Of a DNA stretch of 44,036 bases, positions 33,482-42,323 are shown piece by piece. Source of the stretch: JABDJZ01 sp047619685 (GTDB lineage: Bacteria; Bacteroidota; Rhodothermia; Rhodothermales; UBA10348); NCBI GenBank assembly GCA_047619685.1, contig JBLHLC010000032.1, positions 1 through 44,036 of the forward strand, in the 5' to 3' direction. Numbering within the stretch: position 1 is the stretch's first letter; every line of letters starts with the position of its first letter. The notes under the pieces are model-generated. The model was not told the DNA's origin. It saw only the letters and a list, made by a program, of their open reading frames with translations, and searched no databases. The translations under genes and the position numbers were made by a program.

Positions 33482-33982
33482 ATGCCAGCACCAAAAACAA
33501 AACGTAAGACCGAGCGCCCCGTCCGGTTCGTAAAAGGGAAACCCCAGGGCCCTCAGGGCAGCGCGAAAGCGGTGTCACGGAAGGCGCCCGTGCGGCCGTC
33601 AGTAGTGCGGCGCCGCTTGGTGGCGCGAGAGGAGAGTATGCCCGGCTGGGGTGAACTCTCCGGCGACAGGTCTGCACGAGGAGGCCGGGACGATTGGGGC
33701 GGTGTCTTCGCGACAGTATCGACCCTTCGCCTGGCTCTCATGATTATCGCTGCCGCGGCCGTCGTCACGCTTTACGTCGGCCACGTCTTCTCAACCTCGG
33801 CCCTTTTGGGCGAAGTAGACGCTCTTCGCCGCGAGAATCTGGAACTACATCTTGCCCACAACCAGGTGAAGGCAACTTTTGATCGCGCATCCGGCCCGGC
33901 CCGAATCGCAGCCAGAGCTCGCGACCTGGGCCTTGTTGAGGCCGTCCCCTCCGGAACTCCCATTCGCCTGGACCTCCGATAA
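33482..33982 (+). CDS. ftsL: FtsL-like cell division protein
   Basis: A 166-residue bitopic membrane protein. The first 80 residues are cytoplasmic, rich in Lys, Arg and Pro, and longer than in E. coli FtsL. One membrane helix spans about 82-103, followed by a short coiled coil (about 108-133) in the periplasm and the ending A-R-D-L-G-L-V-E. FtsL joins FtsB and FtsQ to activate FtsW-FtsI at the division site. Sequence is poorly conserved in this family, so the call rests on topology and on its place between rsmH and ftsI. The ATG at 33482 is 4 nt after rsmH; the longer frame lies inside rsmH. Confidence 0.8.
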   Translation: MPAPKTKRKTERPVRFVKGKPQGPQGSAKAVSRKAPVRPSVVRRRLVAREESMPGWGELSGDRSARGGRDDWGGVFATVSTLRLALMIIAAAAVVTLYVGHVFSTSALLGEVDALRRENLELHLAHNQVKATFDRASGPARIAARARDLGLVEAVPSGTPIRLDLR

Positions 33983-33989
33983 CCACCGC

Positions 33990-36053
33990 ATGCAGATTCG
34001 CGACGAGATTCTGGCCCGAATGTATGTGATGCTCACGCTGCTCGGCCTCGTGCCGTTGGCAGTGGGGTTTCAGGTACTACGTGTGGGCCTGATCGACGCG
34101 GAAGACCTGGAGGGCGCAGGAGATCGGCAGACAAACAGTGTCGTGGAAATTCCGGCGATGAGAGGATCCATCGTGGATCGGAACGGCCGCGCACTGGCGG
34201 TCAACACTGCCAGATACGACATAGCGGTTGATCCAACGGTCCGCGGATTCGACGAAACGGCGACCGCTCTGTACCGGAGCCTGGCAAGCATCACAGGCCA
34301 GTCGGTAGCGAGCTACGGCAACCGGGTTCGTCGGCGGTCAAGTCAGGAATACGCGCTTCTTGAGCGCGGCCTTTCGACTTCCGAGCTCACGCGACTCGAG
34401 AGGACCGCCAAGGGCCTCCGCGTACTGGATCGACACAGTCGGACCTACAACTACGGCAGCCTCGCGTCGCATCTCCTCGGCCACACCGACTCCGACCTGC
34501 GAGGTCTCGCAGGCCTGGAACAGGAATACAACCAGTTCCTTACCGGCGTTTCCGGCAGCAGGGATGTGCTCAAGGACAGGCTTGGCAGGATAAGGCCGGC
34601 GGCAGACGGAGAGTGGGTCAGGCCGGATCACGGTTCCACCGTAGTGTCCACCATCGACCTTGTCCTGCAGACCATCCTGGAGGAAGAGCTTGCCAAGGGC
34701 GTCGTCCGGGCCCGGGCCAAGTGGGGTACCGCCATCGCCATGGATCCCAGATCCGGCGAGATACTGGCGATGGCCACCGTGCCCACCTACGACCCCAACC
34801 GTCCGGGAGCGGCCCGGGTGGAGAGCAGACGCAATCACGCCATTGTTGACGGAGTCGAGCCCGGCTCGACGTTCAAGCTGATAACGGCCGTAGCGGCTAT
34901 GCAAGCAGGGACGATATCCCTGGCTGACACCGTCGACACGGGCCCGGGATGGATAGTTCTCCACGGGAGGACCCTCCGTGACACCCATGCCTATGGTCGC
35001 ATCCCTTTCAAGGAAGTGATCGCACTGTCCAGCAACATCGGCTCCGCCCGAGTCGCCGAGATGGGCACTCGCCGGGACCTGTACACGACGGCAAGGTCTT
35101 TTGGCTTTGGCATGAAGACGGGCATCGACCTTCCCGGAGAGATCGAGGGCCGCATGTACCGTATCCCCACCTGGTCTCAATCAACCCTCTCTGCCATGAG
35201 TCGTGGGTATGAGATCCTGGCGACGCCACTCCAGATTCTGACGGCCTACGCGGCGTTTGCCAACGGCGGACTCCTGATGAAGCCCTACACGGTCAAGTCA
35301 ATCCTGAATGTCACCGGAGAAACGATCTGGGAAGCGTCTCCCGACTCGGTTCGCCGGGTCATGTCCAGAGAACTTGCGCAGGACCTGCTCCCTGCCTTCG
35401 AGCTGGTGGTTACCGACGGAACCGCGAAGAAGGCCGCGATCCCGGGCGTGCGGGTGGCAGGCAAGACGGGTACGGCATGGAAAGTTATCGACGGCGTCTA
35501 CTCGTCGAGGCACTCAAGGGCAACGTTTGTGGGCTTCTTCCCTGCCGAGGACCCAGTTGTCGCAATGCTGGTGATGATGGATGAGCCGGGTCTTTCCATC
35601 TATGGTGGGGAAGTATCCGCGCCAGTTTTTGCAGAGGTCGGACGCCGCTGGCTGCCGAGCCTTACGGAGACACAGTACGACCAGACGCTGACAGAGGCGG
35701 ACACCGTGCGAGTCCCCTCCGTCGAGGGTCTCCCCACGAACATAGCGGAGCGGAGGCTCTTAGCGGCGGGATTGGAAACCGCCGGCTTTGGCCGCGAACC
35801 TTCAGTCGTCGCGAGTCAAGCAACGGCAGCCGGCGAAAGGGCGCCGACGAAGGCCCGCATCCGCGTTCGGACATCGGATGAACCGCGTACGGCAATGCCC
35901 GACATGAGCGGCTGGACGGTGCGAGATGCCGCCTTCTGGCTCTCCGAGCAGGGGGTGCGGGTGCAGGTGAACGGGACGGGAAGCGTACGGCGGCAGACGC
36001 CAGCCGCCGGTGATCCCCTGCCCAAACAGGCAACCATCACCGCGGGTGATTGA
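33990..36053 (+). CDS. ftsI: Penicillin-binding protein FtsI/PBP2-type with two PASTA domains
   Basis: A 687-residue class B transpeptidase. A single membrane helix near residues 10-35 is followed by the dimerisation/pedestal domain and the catalytic domain with S293-T-F-K296, S347-S-N349 and K492-T-G494. Two PASTA repeats fill about 571-629 and 630-686. It crosslinks septal peptidoglycan together with FtsW. PASTA tails are frequent in the FtsI of Gram-positive bacteria and Bacteroidota. I chose the ATG at 33990, 7 nt after the ftsL stop, because the longer frame lies in ftsL. murE starts 4 nt after its stop. Confidence 0.93.
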   Translation: MQIRDEILARMYVMLTLLGLVPLAVGFQVLRVGLIDAEDLEGAGDRQTNSVVEIPAMRGSIVDRNGRALAVNTARYDIAVDPTVRGFDETATALYRSLASITGQSVASYGNRVRRRSSQEYALLERGLSTSELTRLERTAKGLRVLDRHSRTYNYGSLASHLLGHTDSDLRGLAGLEQEYNQFLTGVSGSRDVLKDRLGRIRPAADGEWVRPDHGSTVVSTIDLVLQTILEEELAKGVVRARAKWGTAIAMDPRSGEILAMATVPTYDPNRPGAARVESRRNHAIVDGVEPGSTFKLITAVAAMQAGTISLADTVDTGPGWIVLHGRTLRDTHAYGRIPFKEVIALSSNIGSARVAEMGTRRDLYTTARSFGFGMKTGIDLPGEIEGRMYRIPTWSQSTLSAMSRGYEILATPLQILTAYAAFANGGLLMKPYTVKSILNVTGETIWEASPDSVRRVMSRELAQDLLPAFELVVTDGTAKKAAIPGVRVAGKTGTAWKVIDGVYSSRHSRATFVGFFPAEDPVVAMLVMMDEPGLSIYGGEVSAPVFAEVGRRWLPSLTETQYDQTLTEADTVRVPSVEGLPTNIAERRLLAAGLETAGFGREPSVVASQATAAGERAPTKARIRVRTSDEPRTAMPDMSGWTVRDAAFWLSEQGVRVQVNGTGSVRRQTPAAGDPLPKQATITAGD

Positions 36054-36057
36054 TGTC

Positions 36058-37545
36058 ATGACTCATATCCGTTCATCCGTACCGCTTGGCGACCTGTTGG
36101 CACGCGTGTCCTTGGCCGGCCACTCCGACTTTGCCGGGGCTCGGCTGGATTCTGCTACGGCAGACCTCATTATTCCCCACGTCACATCCGACTCCAGGGA
36201 AGTCCGGGAGGGCTCCCTGTTTGTGGCCGTGTCCGGGGGGACCCAGGATGGGCATGCGTACGCGCAGGAGGCAGCGCAGAGAGGTGCAGCCGCAGTGCTG
36301 GTAGAAAGAACTGTCGAAGATGCCGGCATCCCCGCAATCCTGGTCAAATCCACTCGCGGGGCCCTGTCGGAGGTGGCAGCCGCGCTGGCAGGAGACCCGG
36401 GGCGCCACATGGACATCTCGGCCGTAACCGGGACCAATGGCAAGACCACCACGGCCTGGCTGATCGCCCAGGCCCTGGGAAGCGCAGGCCAGAAGTGCGG
36501 GTACGTGGGGACGATCGGAGCTGGCATCCCGGGAAGTCTCGAGCCGGCCACGCATACCACGCCGGGTGCCGTCGAACTACAGAACTACCTGGCAGACCTG
36601 CTGGGCGAGGGTTGCTCTGCGGTGGCTTTGGAAGCGTCTTCCCATGCACTGGACCAGCAACGCATCGGCGGCTTTCCGTTAAAGGCGGCGGTATTCACGA
36701 ATCTTACCAGAGACCACCTGGACTACCACGGGGACGAGGAGACGTACTTCCGGGCGAAGGCCCAACTCTTCGAAAATCTGGATCCGGCGGCGCTCTGCGT
36801 CCTGAACCAGGACGATCCCGCCGGCCGAAGGCTTGCCGCATCCTGCAACAACCCCGTCCTGACCTATGGGACCGAGCCGACCTCCGACATCCAGTTCGCC
36901 ATCCGCTCCGATCTGGCAAGTGGCCTCCGCCTTCTCCTGGATGGACAAGCCGCCGCCTTCCGGCTGTCTGGATTCTTCAACGCGTACAACCTGGCTGCCG
37001 CCTATGCAGCGCTGGCAGCATACGGCCTGACCGCTGCGGAACGTATCGACGCGTTGACCCAGGCGGCCCCCGCGCCCGGACGCTTCGAAACACACCAGAT
37101 TGGCCGTGACCGGGTGGCGGTTATAGATTACGCGCACACTCCCGACGCCTTGAGAAACGTCCTCAAGGCCGCCAGAAGAATCGTCCCCGCTGGTGCGAAT
37201 CTCTGGTGCCTCTTTGGGTGCGGCGGCGACCGGGACGCCGGCAAGCGACCACTGATGGGCGCCATTGCGGAGGAATTCGCGGACAGGGTCGTGGTGACCA
37301 GTGACAACCCCCGCCACGAGGATCCGCAGGCCATCCTGGACGACATTCGCGAGGGGGTGCGTCAGCCAGAGCGCCAGAAGTGGATCGTTGATCGCAAGGA
37401 AGCCATCCACATGTGTGTTCAGTCCGCGGGGCTGGGGGATGTGGTGGTCGTGGCAGGCAAGGGCCCTGAGCCCTATCAGGTTGTTGGCGACGAACGGCGT
37501 CCGTTCCTGGATGAGTCTGAAGTGAAAGCGGCGGCAGGGATCTGA
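36058..37545 (+). CDS. murE: UDP-MurNAc-tripeptide synthetase MurE (meso-diaminopimelate type)
   Basis: A 495-residue Mur ligase. The N-terminal domain has T-S-D-S-R-E-V-R-E-G-S-L-F-V-A, the ATP loop is G-T-N-G-K-T-T-T (Lys129), and the substrate motif D-N-P-R is at 416-419 within S-D-N-P-R-H-E-D-P. In MurE, DNPR marks meso-diaminopimelate as third residue of the stem peptide; lysine enzymes differ here. The ATG at 36058 is chosen: the longer frame from 36010 would overlap ftsI and begin with unrelated residues. mraY starts 2 nt after its stop. Confidence 0.96.
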   Translation: MTHIRSSVPLGDLLARVSLAGHSDFAGARLDSATADLIIPHVTSDSREVREGSLFVAVSGGTQDGHAYAQEAAQRGAAAVLVERTVEDAGIPAILVKSTRGALSEVAAALAGDPGRHMDISAVTGTNGKTTTAWLIAQALGSAGQKCGYVGTIGAGIPGSLEPATHTTPGAVELQNYLADLLGEGCSAVALEASSHALDQQRIGGFPLKAAVFTNLTRDHLDYHGDEETYFRAKAQLFENLDPAALCVLNQDDPAGRRLAASCNNPVLTYGTEPTSDIQFAIRSDLASGLRLLLDGQAAAFRLSGFFNAYNLAAAYAALAAYGLTAAERIDALTQAAPAPGRFETHQIGRDRVAVIDYAHTPDALRNVLKAARRIVPAGANLWCLFGCGGDRDAGKRPLMGAIAEEFADRVVVTSDNPRHEDPQAILDDIREGVRQPERQKWIVDRKEAIHMCVQSAGLGDVVVVAGKGPEPYQVVGDERRPFLDESEVKAAAGI

Positions 37546-37547
37546 CA

Positions 37548-38705
37548 ATGCTTTACTACCTCATCCAATATCTCGAACGAAATTTTCAGCCACCGGGCTT
37601 TCAGGTGGTGCAGTTCATCACCGTTCGTGCGTCGCTGGCGGCCATCACCGCACTCTTTATCTCGATGATCGTGGGCCGCCGCATCATCAAGTGGCTTGCA
37701 GACAAGCAGCTTGGAGAGGAAGTGCGCCAAGGCGAGAGTGCCGGGGGCGTTGACCACTCGCACAAGCGCGGGACCCCAACCATGGGAGGCGTGATCATTC
37801 TCTTCGCGGTCCTGGGCTCCACGTTCCTTTGGGGCGCCATTGCCGAGGTCCACGTCTGGCTGGCCATGCTCGCAACGGCCTGGATGGGTGTCTTTGGTTT
37901 TGCCGACGATTACATCAAGGTGGTCAAGCGAGACAAGTCGGGCCTACCTGCTCGCATAAAGGTGATCGGGCAGGTGACGCTGGGCCTGATCGTGGGGGCA
38001 GTGATCTATCTCCATCCACAATTTCAGGACTATCGGACCCTGACCTACTTGCCGTTTGCGGCCGGAGGCCAGCTCGACTACAATTTCCTCGCAGGTCTCA
38101 TCGACGGTGTTGACCTGGGATGGCTGATCTACATCCCCGTTGTCGTCTTCATCGTGACTGCGCTCTCGAACGCGGTCAACCTGACGGATGGTTTGGATGG
38201 TCTGGCTGCCGGCGTGACGGGCATTGTGGCCGTGGGCTTGACGGTGCTTTGCTACGTGGCGGGAAACGCCATTTTCTCCGACTTCCTGAGCGAGCCCCAA
38301 TTGGCGGGCGCGGGTGAGTTGACGGTCTTCGCCTTGGCTCTGGCGGCTTCCTGTTTCGGATTCCTGTGGTTCAACGGCTACCCGGCCTCGGTATTCATGG
38401 GCGACACGGGATCACTTGCGCTGGGCGCTGCCGTCGGGACCACCACCCTTCTGATCCGCAAGGAGATTCTCCTTCCGTTGCTGTGCGCGGTCTTCTTCAT
38501 GGAGTCGCTCTCGGTGATCATCCAGACCGGATGGTTCAAATACACCCGGAAGAAGACCGGGACGGGACGCCGCGTATTTCGCATGGCACCCATACATCAC
38601 CACTGGGAAGCCGCGGGGATGCACGAAAACAAAATCGTCGTCCGTTTCTGGCTCGTCACCGCCGTCACGGTTGTGGCCGCCCTACTCATTCTGCGCCTCC
38701 GATGA
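37548..38705 (+). CDS. mraY: Phospho-N-acetylmuramoyl-pentapeptide transferase MraY
   Basis: A 385-residue integral membrane enzyme with ten predicted helices. It joins UDP-MurNAc-pentapeptide to undecaprenyl phosphate, giving lipid I. The cytoplasmic loop H-K-R-G-T-P-T-M-G-G, the F-G-F-A-D-D-Y-I-K-V motif with the catalytic Asp pair, the N-L-T-D-G-L-D-G-L motif and the late H-H-H-W-E motif are all there. No residue is missing. The stop overlaps the murD start by 4 nt (ATGA). Confidence 0.97.
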   Translation: MLYYLIQYLERNFQPPGFQVVQFITVRASLAAITALFISMIVGRRIIKWLADKQLGEEVRQGESAGGVDHSHKRGTPTMGGVIILFAVLGSTFLWGAIAEVHVWLAMLATAWMGVFGFADDYIKVVKRDKSGLPARIKVIGQVTLGLIVGAVIYLHPQFQDYRTLTYLPFAAGGQLDYNFLAGLIDGVDLGWLIYIPVVVFIVTALSNAVNLTDGLDGLAAGVTGIVAVGLTVLCYVAGNAIFSDFLSEPQLAGAGELTVFALALAASCFGFLWFNGYPASVFMGDTGSLALGAAVGTTTLLIRKEILLPLLCAVFFMESLSVIIQTGWFKYTRKKTGTGRRVFRMAPIHHHWEAAGMHENKIVVRFWLVTAVTVVAALLILRLR

Positions 38706-40066
38706 GCATCGGACACCGACATAACGTCAAAGGCGCCAGGACGACAGTGGTCGGCGCCGCGCGAAGCGGGCTGGCCGCGGCGCGTCTCCTGCGCGCGCAT
38801 GGAGCCGACGTATTTGTCACGGACTCCGGCGTGCTCTCTACCAAAGTGCGCAACGAACTCGACGAGTTGGGAATCGGCTACGAGTTTGGCGGGCACACCG
38901 CTGCGGGCTTCGAGGCCGACTTCCTGGTCACCAGTCCCGGCGTCCCTCCAACGACCATGATGCTGACCGGGGCGCAAGATCAGGATATCCCGGTCTACTC
39001 GGAAATCGAGGTCGCTTCCTGGTTTTGTGCCGCGCCGATCATTGGCATTACCGGATCAAACGGCAAGACCACGACAACCTCTCTGACGGGCCATGTCCTC
39101 TCGCGCTCGGGTCGACGGACCTGGGTTGCAGGCAACATCGGCCTCCCCTTCGCAGCCATAGTCGATCGGGTGGAGCCTGAAGACGTGGTGGTATTGGAAA
39201 TCTCGAGCTTTCAGTTAGAGCACACGGCCACCTTCAGGCCCACGATCTCAATCCTTCTGAACATTACCCCCGACCACCTGGACCGCTACGACGGTAGCAT
39301 GGCGAAATATGCAGACACCAAGTGTCGCATCTGTGCCTACCAGGTGGCCGGCGACACATTGATCTACAACCTGGACGATCCCAGGCTGGCCGATCTGGCA
39401 TATCGCACGCCCGCACTTGATAGGCTGGGGTTCTCCCTTGAATCAAGAAGCGGAGCGGCATACGTCCAGAACGACACAATTCACCTGCGCCTTAACGGCA
39501 AACACGAGCCCCTTATGCAGACGGAGCAGCTGGCACTCAGAGGCCGGCACAACCTCTACAACTCCCTTGCAGCCGCGGTGGCCGCAAGAGTCATGGAGGT
39601 CAGAAGTGACGTAGTCCGCGAAAGCCTGGCCACGTTCGAAGGCGTCCCGCACCGCCTCGAAGAGATCCGGGAAGTCCACGGCGTCCGCTATATAAACGAC
39701 TCCAAGGCTACCAACGTAAACGCCGTTTGGTACGCACTGGAGAGCATGCGCGAGCCCGTTGTCCTCCTGGCGGGCGGCAGAGATAAAGGGAACGACTACG
39801 AACCGCTGCGGCCCTTGGTAGCCGCAAAAGTCAAGACACTGATCTGCTTCGGCGAGGCGGCACCAGCCATTTCAGAAGCACTTGGGCAGTCGGTGCCCAA
39901 GACACTTCGTGCGCGGGATCTCCAGGAGGCCGTCGAACTGGCCGCGGAGGAAGCGCTTGACGGAGAAATCGTTCTCCTCAGCCCGGCCTGCGCCTCATTC
40001 GATCAATTCGATAACTACGAGCAGCGCGGGAACGCGTTCAAACGCCTGGTGAACAGCCTGAAGTGA
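38702..40066 (+). CDS. murD: UDP-N-acetylmuramoyl-L-alanine--D-glutamate ligase MurD
   Basis: A 454-residue Mur ligase that adds D-glutamate to UDP-MurNAc-L-alanine in the cytoplasm. The N-terminal nucleotide fold has V-V-G-A-A-R-S-G-L-A-A-A-R-L-L; the ATP loop is G-S-N-G-K-T-T-T (Lys122); I-S-S-F-Q-L-E and N-I-T-P-D-H-L-D-R follow, and Y-I-N-D-S-K-A-T-N and L-L-A-G-G-R-D-K-G mark the last domain. The ATG at 38702 overlaps the mraY stop (ATGA). The long frame from 38366 lies inside mraY and is rejected. The stop overlaps the ftsW GTG. Confidence 0.97.
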   Translation: MSIGHRHNVKGARTTVVGAARSGLAAARLLRAHGADVFVTDSGVLSTKVRNELDELGIGYEFGGHTAAGFEADFLVTSPGVPPTTMMLTGAQDQDIPVYSEIEVASWFCAAPIIGITGSNGKTTTTSLTGHVLSRSGRRTWVAGNIGLPFAAIVDRVEPEDVVVLEISSFQLEHTATFRPTISILLNITPDHLDRYDGSMAKYADTKCRICAYQVAGDTLIYNLDDPRLADLAYRTPALDRLGFSLESRSGAAYVQNDTIHLRLNGKHEPLMQTEQLALRGRHNLYNSLAAAVAARVMEVRSDVVRESLATFEGVPHRLEEIREVHGVRYINDSKATNVNAVWYALESMREPVVLLAGGRDKGNDYEPLRPLVAAKVKTLICFGEAAPAISEALGQSVPKTLRARDLQEAVELAAEEALDGEIVLLSPACASFDQFDNYEQRGNAFKRLVNSLK

Positions 40067-41199
40067 GTGTTGTCCGTCGCATATTAGCCCAAGCCCCCGT
40101 TGACAAGTACGTCATCTGGCTGACTCTTGCCCTCTCCGCGGTGGGTGTCTTCACAGTGTACAGTGCTATCGCGTACCTGGCAGACACAAAGGCGGGCGGC
40201 GACACAAGCGGGTTCCTGATCCAGCACGTCGCCAAACTCGGCCTGGCGCTGGCGGTCATGATTGCCGTCTCGTATATGGACTACCGCTTTGTAGCCAGGC
40301 ACGGGAGGCTCCTGCTGATCGGAAGCCTGGCGCTTCTGGTCCTGGTCAAAGTGGCTGGCATCGCAAGTGGAGGCGCCACCCGCTGGCTGAATCTGGGCAT
40401 GATCGGGTTCCAGCCGTCCGACCTTGCCAGGGTAAGTCTGATCCTGTACGCTGCCGCACTACTGGCTAAGAAGCAGGGCTACATCCAGTCGTTTTCGCGG
40501 GCCTTTGCGCCGCTGCTGTTTTGGATGGTGCTGACGGGCGTGCTCATAGGGGTTGAGGACCTCTCAACGGCATTGGTCGCCCTGGCCGCGGTCGGCGCGA
40601 TGTGCTTTGTGGGGCGGGTACCCATGTGGCAACTCCTCTCGGTGGTCGGTCTGGTGCTGGCGATGGGATACGGCCTGCTCCTGACATCTCCCAATCGTGC
40701 TGCACGCGTAGAAGCCTACGTTGGCGTCAAGCTCTTTCCCAACACATCAGCGGATGACGTCTTCTCCCAGCAGGGGGAGGGATACCAGGCCAGGCAAGCA
40801 CGAATCGCCATCGCGATGGGCGGCCTGACCGGAAAAGGGCCCGGCAAAAGCACGCAGCGGGATTTTCTCCCCGAGTCCTACAACGACTTCATCTTCGCGA
40901 TAATCGCAGAGGAATACGGCGCAGTCGGCGCTCTGATCATTCTGGCCATACTCATGGCATTCCTGTTCAGAGGCTTCCTTCGGATAGCCCGGCACGCCCC
41001 GGACCCTTTGGGCCTCTTTCTGGCGGTTGGATTGACGACGGCCATTTCCATCTATGGATTCGCGCACGCCGGGGTGGCAAGCGGGCTGCTTCCGGTGACC
41101 GGTTTGCCCTTGCCGTTCGTCTCATACGGCGGCACGTCCATGGTAGTGAGCGGTGGTATGGTTGGGATGCTCTTGAACATATCCAGGCAGCTGCGATGA
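40063..41199 (+). CDS. ftsW: Septal peptidoglycan polymerase FtsW (SEDS family)
   Basis: A 378-residue membrane protein with about ten helices. FtsW polymerises glycan strands at the septum and pairs with the class B PBP encoded four genes upstream. The segment usually read P-D-x-G-T is here E-D-L-S-T-A, the form seen in Bacteroidota. The C-terminal S-G-L-L-P-V-T-G-L-P-L-P-F-V-S-Y-G-G is canonical. The start is GTG at 40063, overlapping the murD stop (GTGA). The murG ATG overlaps its stop. Confidence 0.95.
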   Translation: MSVVRRILAQAPVDKYVIWLTLALSAVGVFTVYSAIAYLADTKAGGDTSGFLIQHVAKLGLALAVMIAVSYMDYRFVARHGRLLLIGSLALLVLVKVAGIASGGATRWLNLGMIGFQPSDLARVSLILYAAALLAKKQGYIQSFSRAFAPLLFWMVLTGVLIGVEDLSTALVALAAVGAMCFVGRVPMWQLLSVVGLVLAMGYGLLLTSPNRAARVEAYVGVKLFPNTSADDVFSQQGEGYQARQARIAIAMGGLTGKGPGKSTQRDFLPESYNDFIFAIIAEEYGAVGALIILAILMAFLFRGFLRIARHAPDPLGLFLAVGLTTAISIYGFAHAGVASGLLPVTGLPLPFVSYGGTSMVVSGGMVGMLLNISRQLR

Positions 41200-42323
41200 G
41201 CCGACCTCCACGCATACTCATGGCCGCGGGAGGAACCGGTGGGCACGTGTACCCTGCCATCGCAGTTGCACACGCTGTTCGCCGTCAGTCGCCTGAATCT
41301 GCTGTTGCCTTCGCCGGGACCACGCATCGAATGGAATGGGAGGCAGTGCCGCGGGCGGGTTTCCCAATCTACCCGATCACCGCGGCCGCCCTGAGTAGGA
41401 CTTCCGTTACGAGAAATTTCAAAGTCCCTTATCGCCTGACAAAGGGCCTGAAACAAAGCCTTCGCCTCGTGGGCGATTTTGACGCGGACGTGGTGTTCGG
41501 CGCAGGGGGTTTCGTGGCGGGTCCCGTTGGACTGGCCGGATGGATGCGGGGTCGCCCCCTGGTGCTTCAGGAGCAGAATGCGTTTGCAGGGCTCACGAAC
41601 AGAATGTTGGGTCGCTTGGCAGATCAGGTTCACATTGCGTTTCCGGAGGCCGGTAGCGCCTTTCCAGGAGAGAAACTGGTTCTGTCAGGCAACCCGGTGA
41701 GAGCGGAATTGGTAACGCCCCAGTCGGCCGATCTGGCCGAACGCAAGCGTGTGGCGAGAGCCAGATACGGTCTACCGGCAGAGGGTAAGGTGCTCCTGGT
41801 GTTCGGGGGTTCTCTGGGAAGTGAGGCTTTGAATGAGGCCCTCCGCAGCGAAGTTCAGCGTTTCCTGGCGGAGACGGACGCACATTTGATATGGCAGACA
41901 GGAAAGCGCTACTTCGAGCGCGTTAAGGCCTCTGCCCCTGAGACACCGCGCGTTCGGGTTCTGGAATATCTGGACGATATGGCAGGCGCGTACGCGGCCG
42001 CAGATTTGGCGATGTGCAGATCGGGTGCTAGCACCTGTGCGGAGCTCCTGGTAACCGGGACGCCCTCGATTCTGGTGCCTTCGCCCAATGTTGCGGAGGA
42101 TCACCAGACGCACAATGCCAGAAGCCTGGTCGCCAACGGCTCCGCGCAACTGATGCCGGAGGCCGACCTTAAGGGGGCCTGGGTTGACCGGGTAGCCACG
42201 TTGATCAACGACCCCGCGGGGCTTCACCGGATGGCGACCGCTGCGACCCAACATGCCGTTACCGACGCAGCCGATACGATCGCTGCGTCGATACTGGACC
42301 TTTCAACCCGGAGGGCCGCATGA
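41196..42323 (+). CDS. murG: UDP-GlcNAc:lipid I GlcNAc transferase MurG
   Basis: A 375-residue peripheral membrane GT-B enzyme that converts lipid I to lipid II. The glycine-rich loop A-A-G-G-T-G-G-H-V-Y-P-A (residues 9-20), the second loop V-F-G-A-G-G-F-V-A-G-P, L-Q-E-Q-N-A and the donor motif C-R-S-G-A-S-T-C-A-E-L are all present, as is P-S-P-N-V-A-E-D-H-Q-T-H-N-A. Length and residues are normal. Start and stop overlap ftsW and murC by 4 nt each (ATGA), which suggests tight translational coupling. Confidence 0.97.
   Translation: MSRPPRILMAAGGTGGHVYPAIAVAHAVRRQSPESAVAFAGTTHRMEWEAVPRAGFPIYPITAAALSRTSVTRNFKVPYRLTKGLKQSLRLVGDFDADVVFGAGGFVAGPVGLAGWMRGRPLVLQEQNAFAGLTNRMLGRLADQVHIAFPEAGSAFPGEKLVLSGNPVRAELVTPQSADLAERKRVARARYGLPAEGKVLLVFGGSLGSEALNEALRSEVQRFLAETDAHLIWQTGKRYFERVKASAPETPRVRVLEYLDDMAGAYAAADLAMCRSGASTCAELLVTGTPSILVPSPNVAEDHQTHNARSLVANGSAQLMPEADLKGAWVDRVATLINDPAGLHRMATAATQHAVTDAADTIAASILDLSTRRAA

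Noticed and set aside
38366..38701. Long N-terminal extension of murD
   Set aside because: It lies inside mraY in another frame; MurD begins at the ATGA overlap at 38702.
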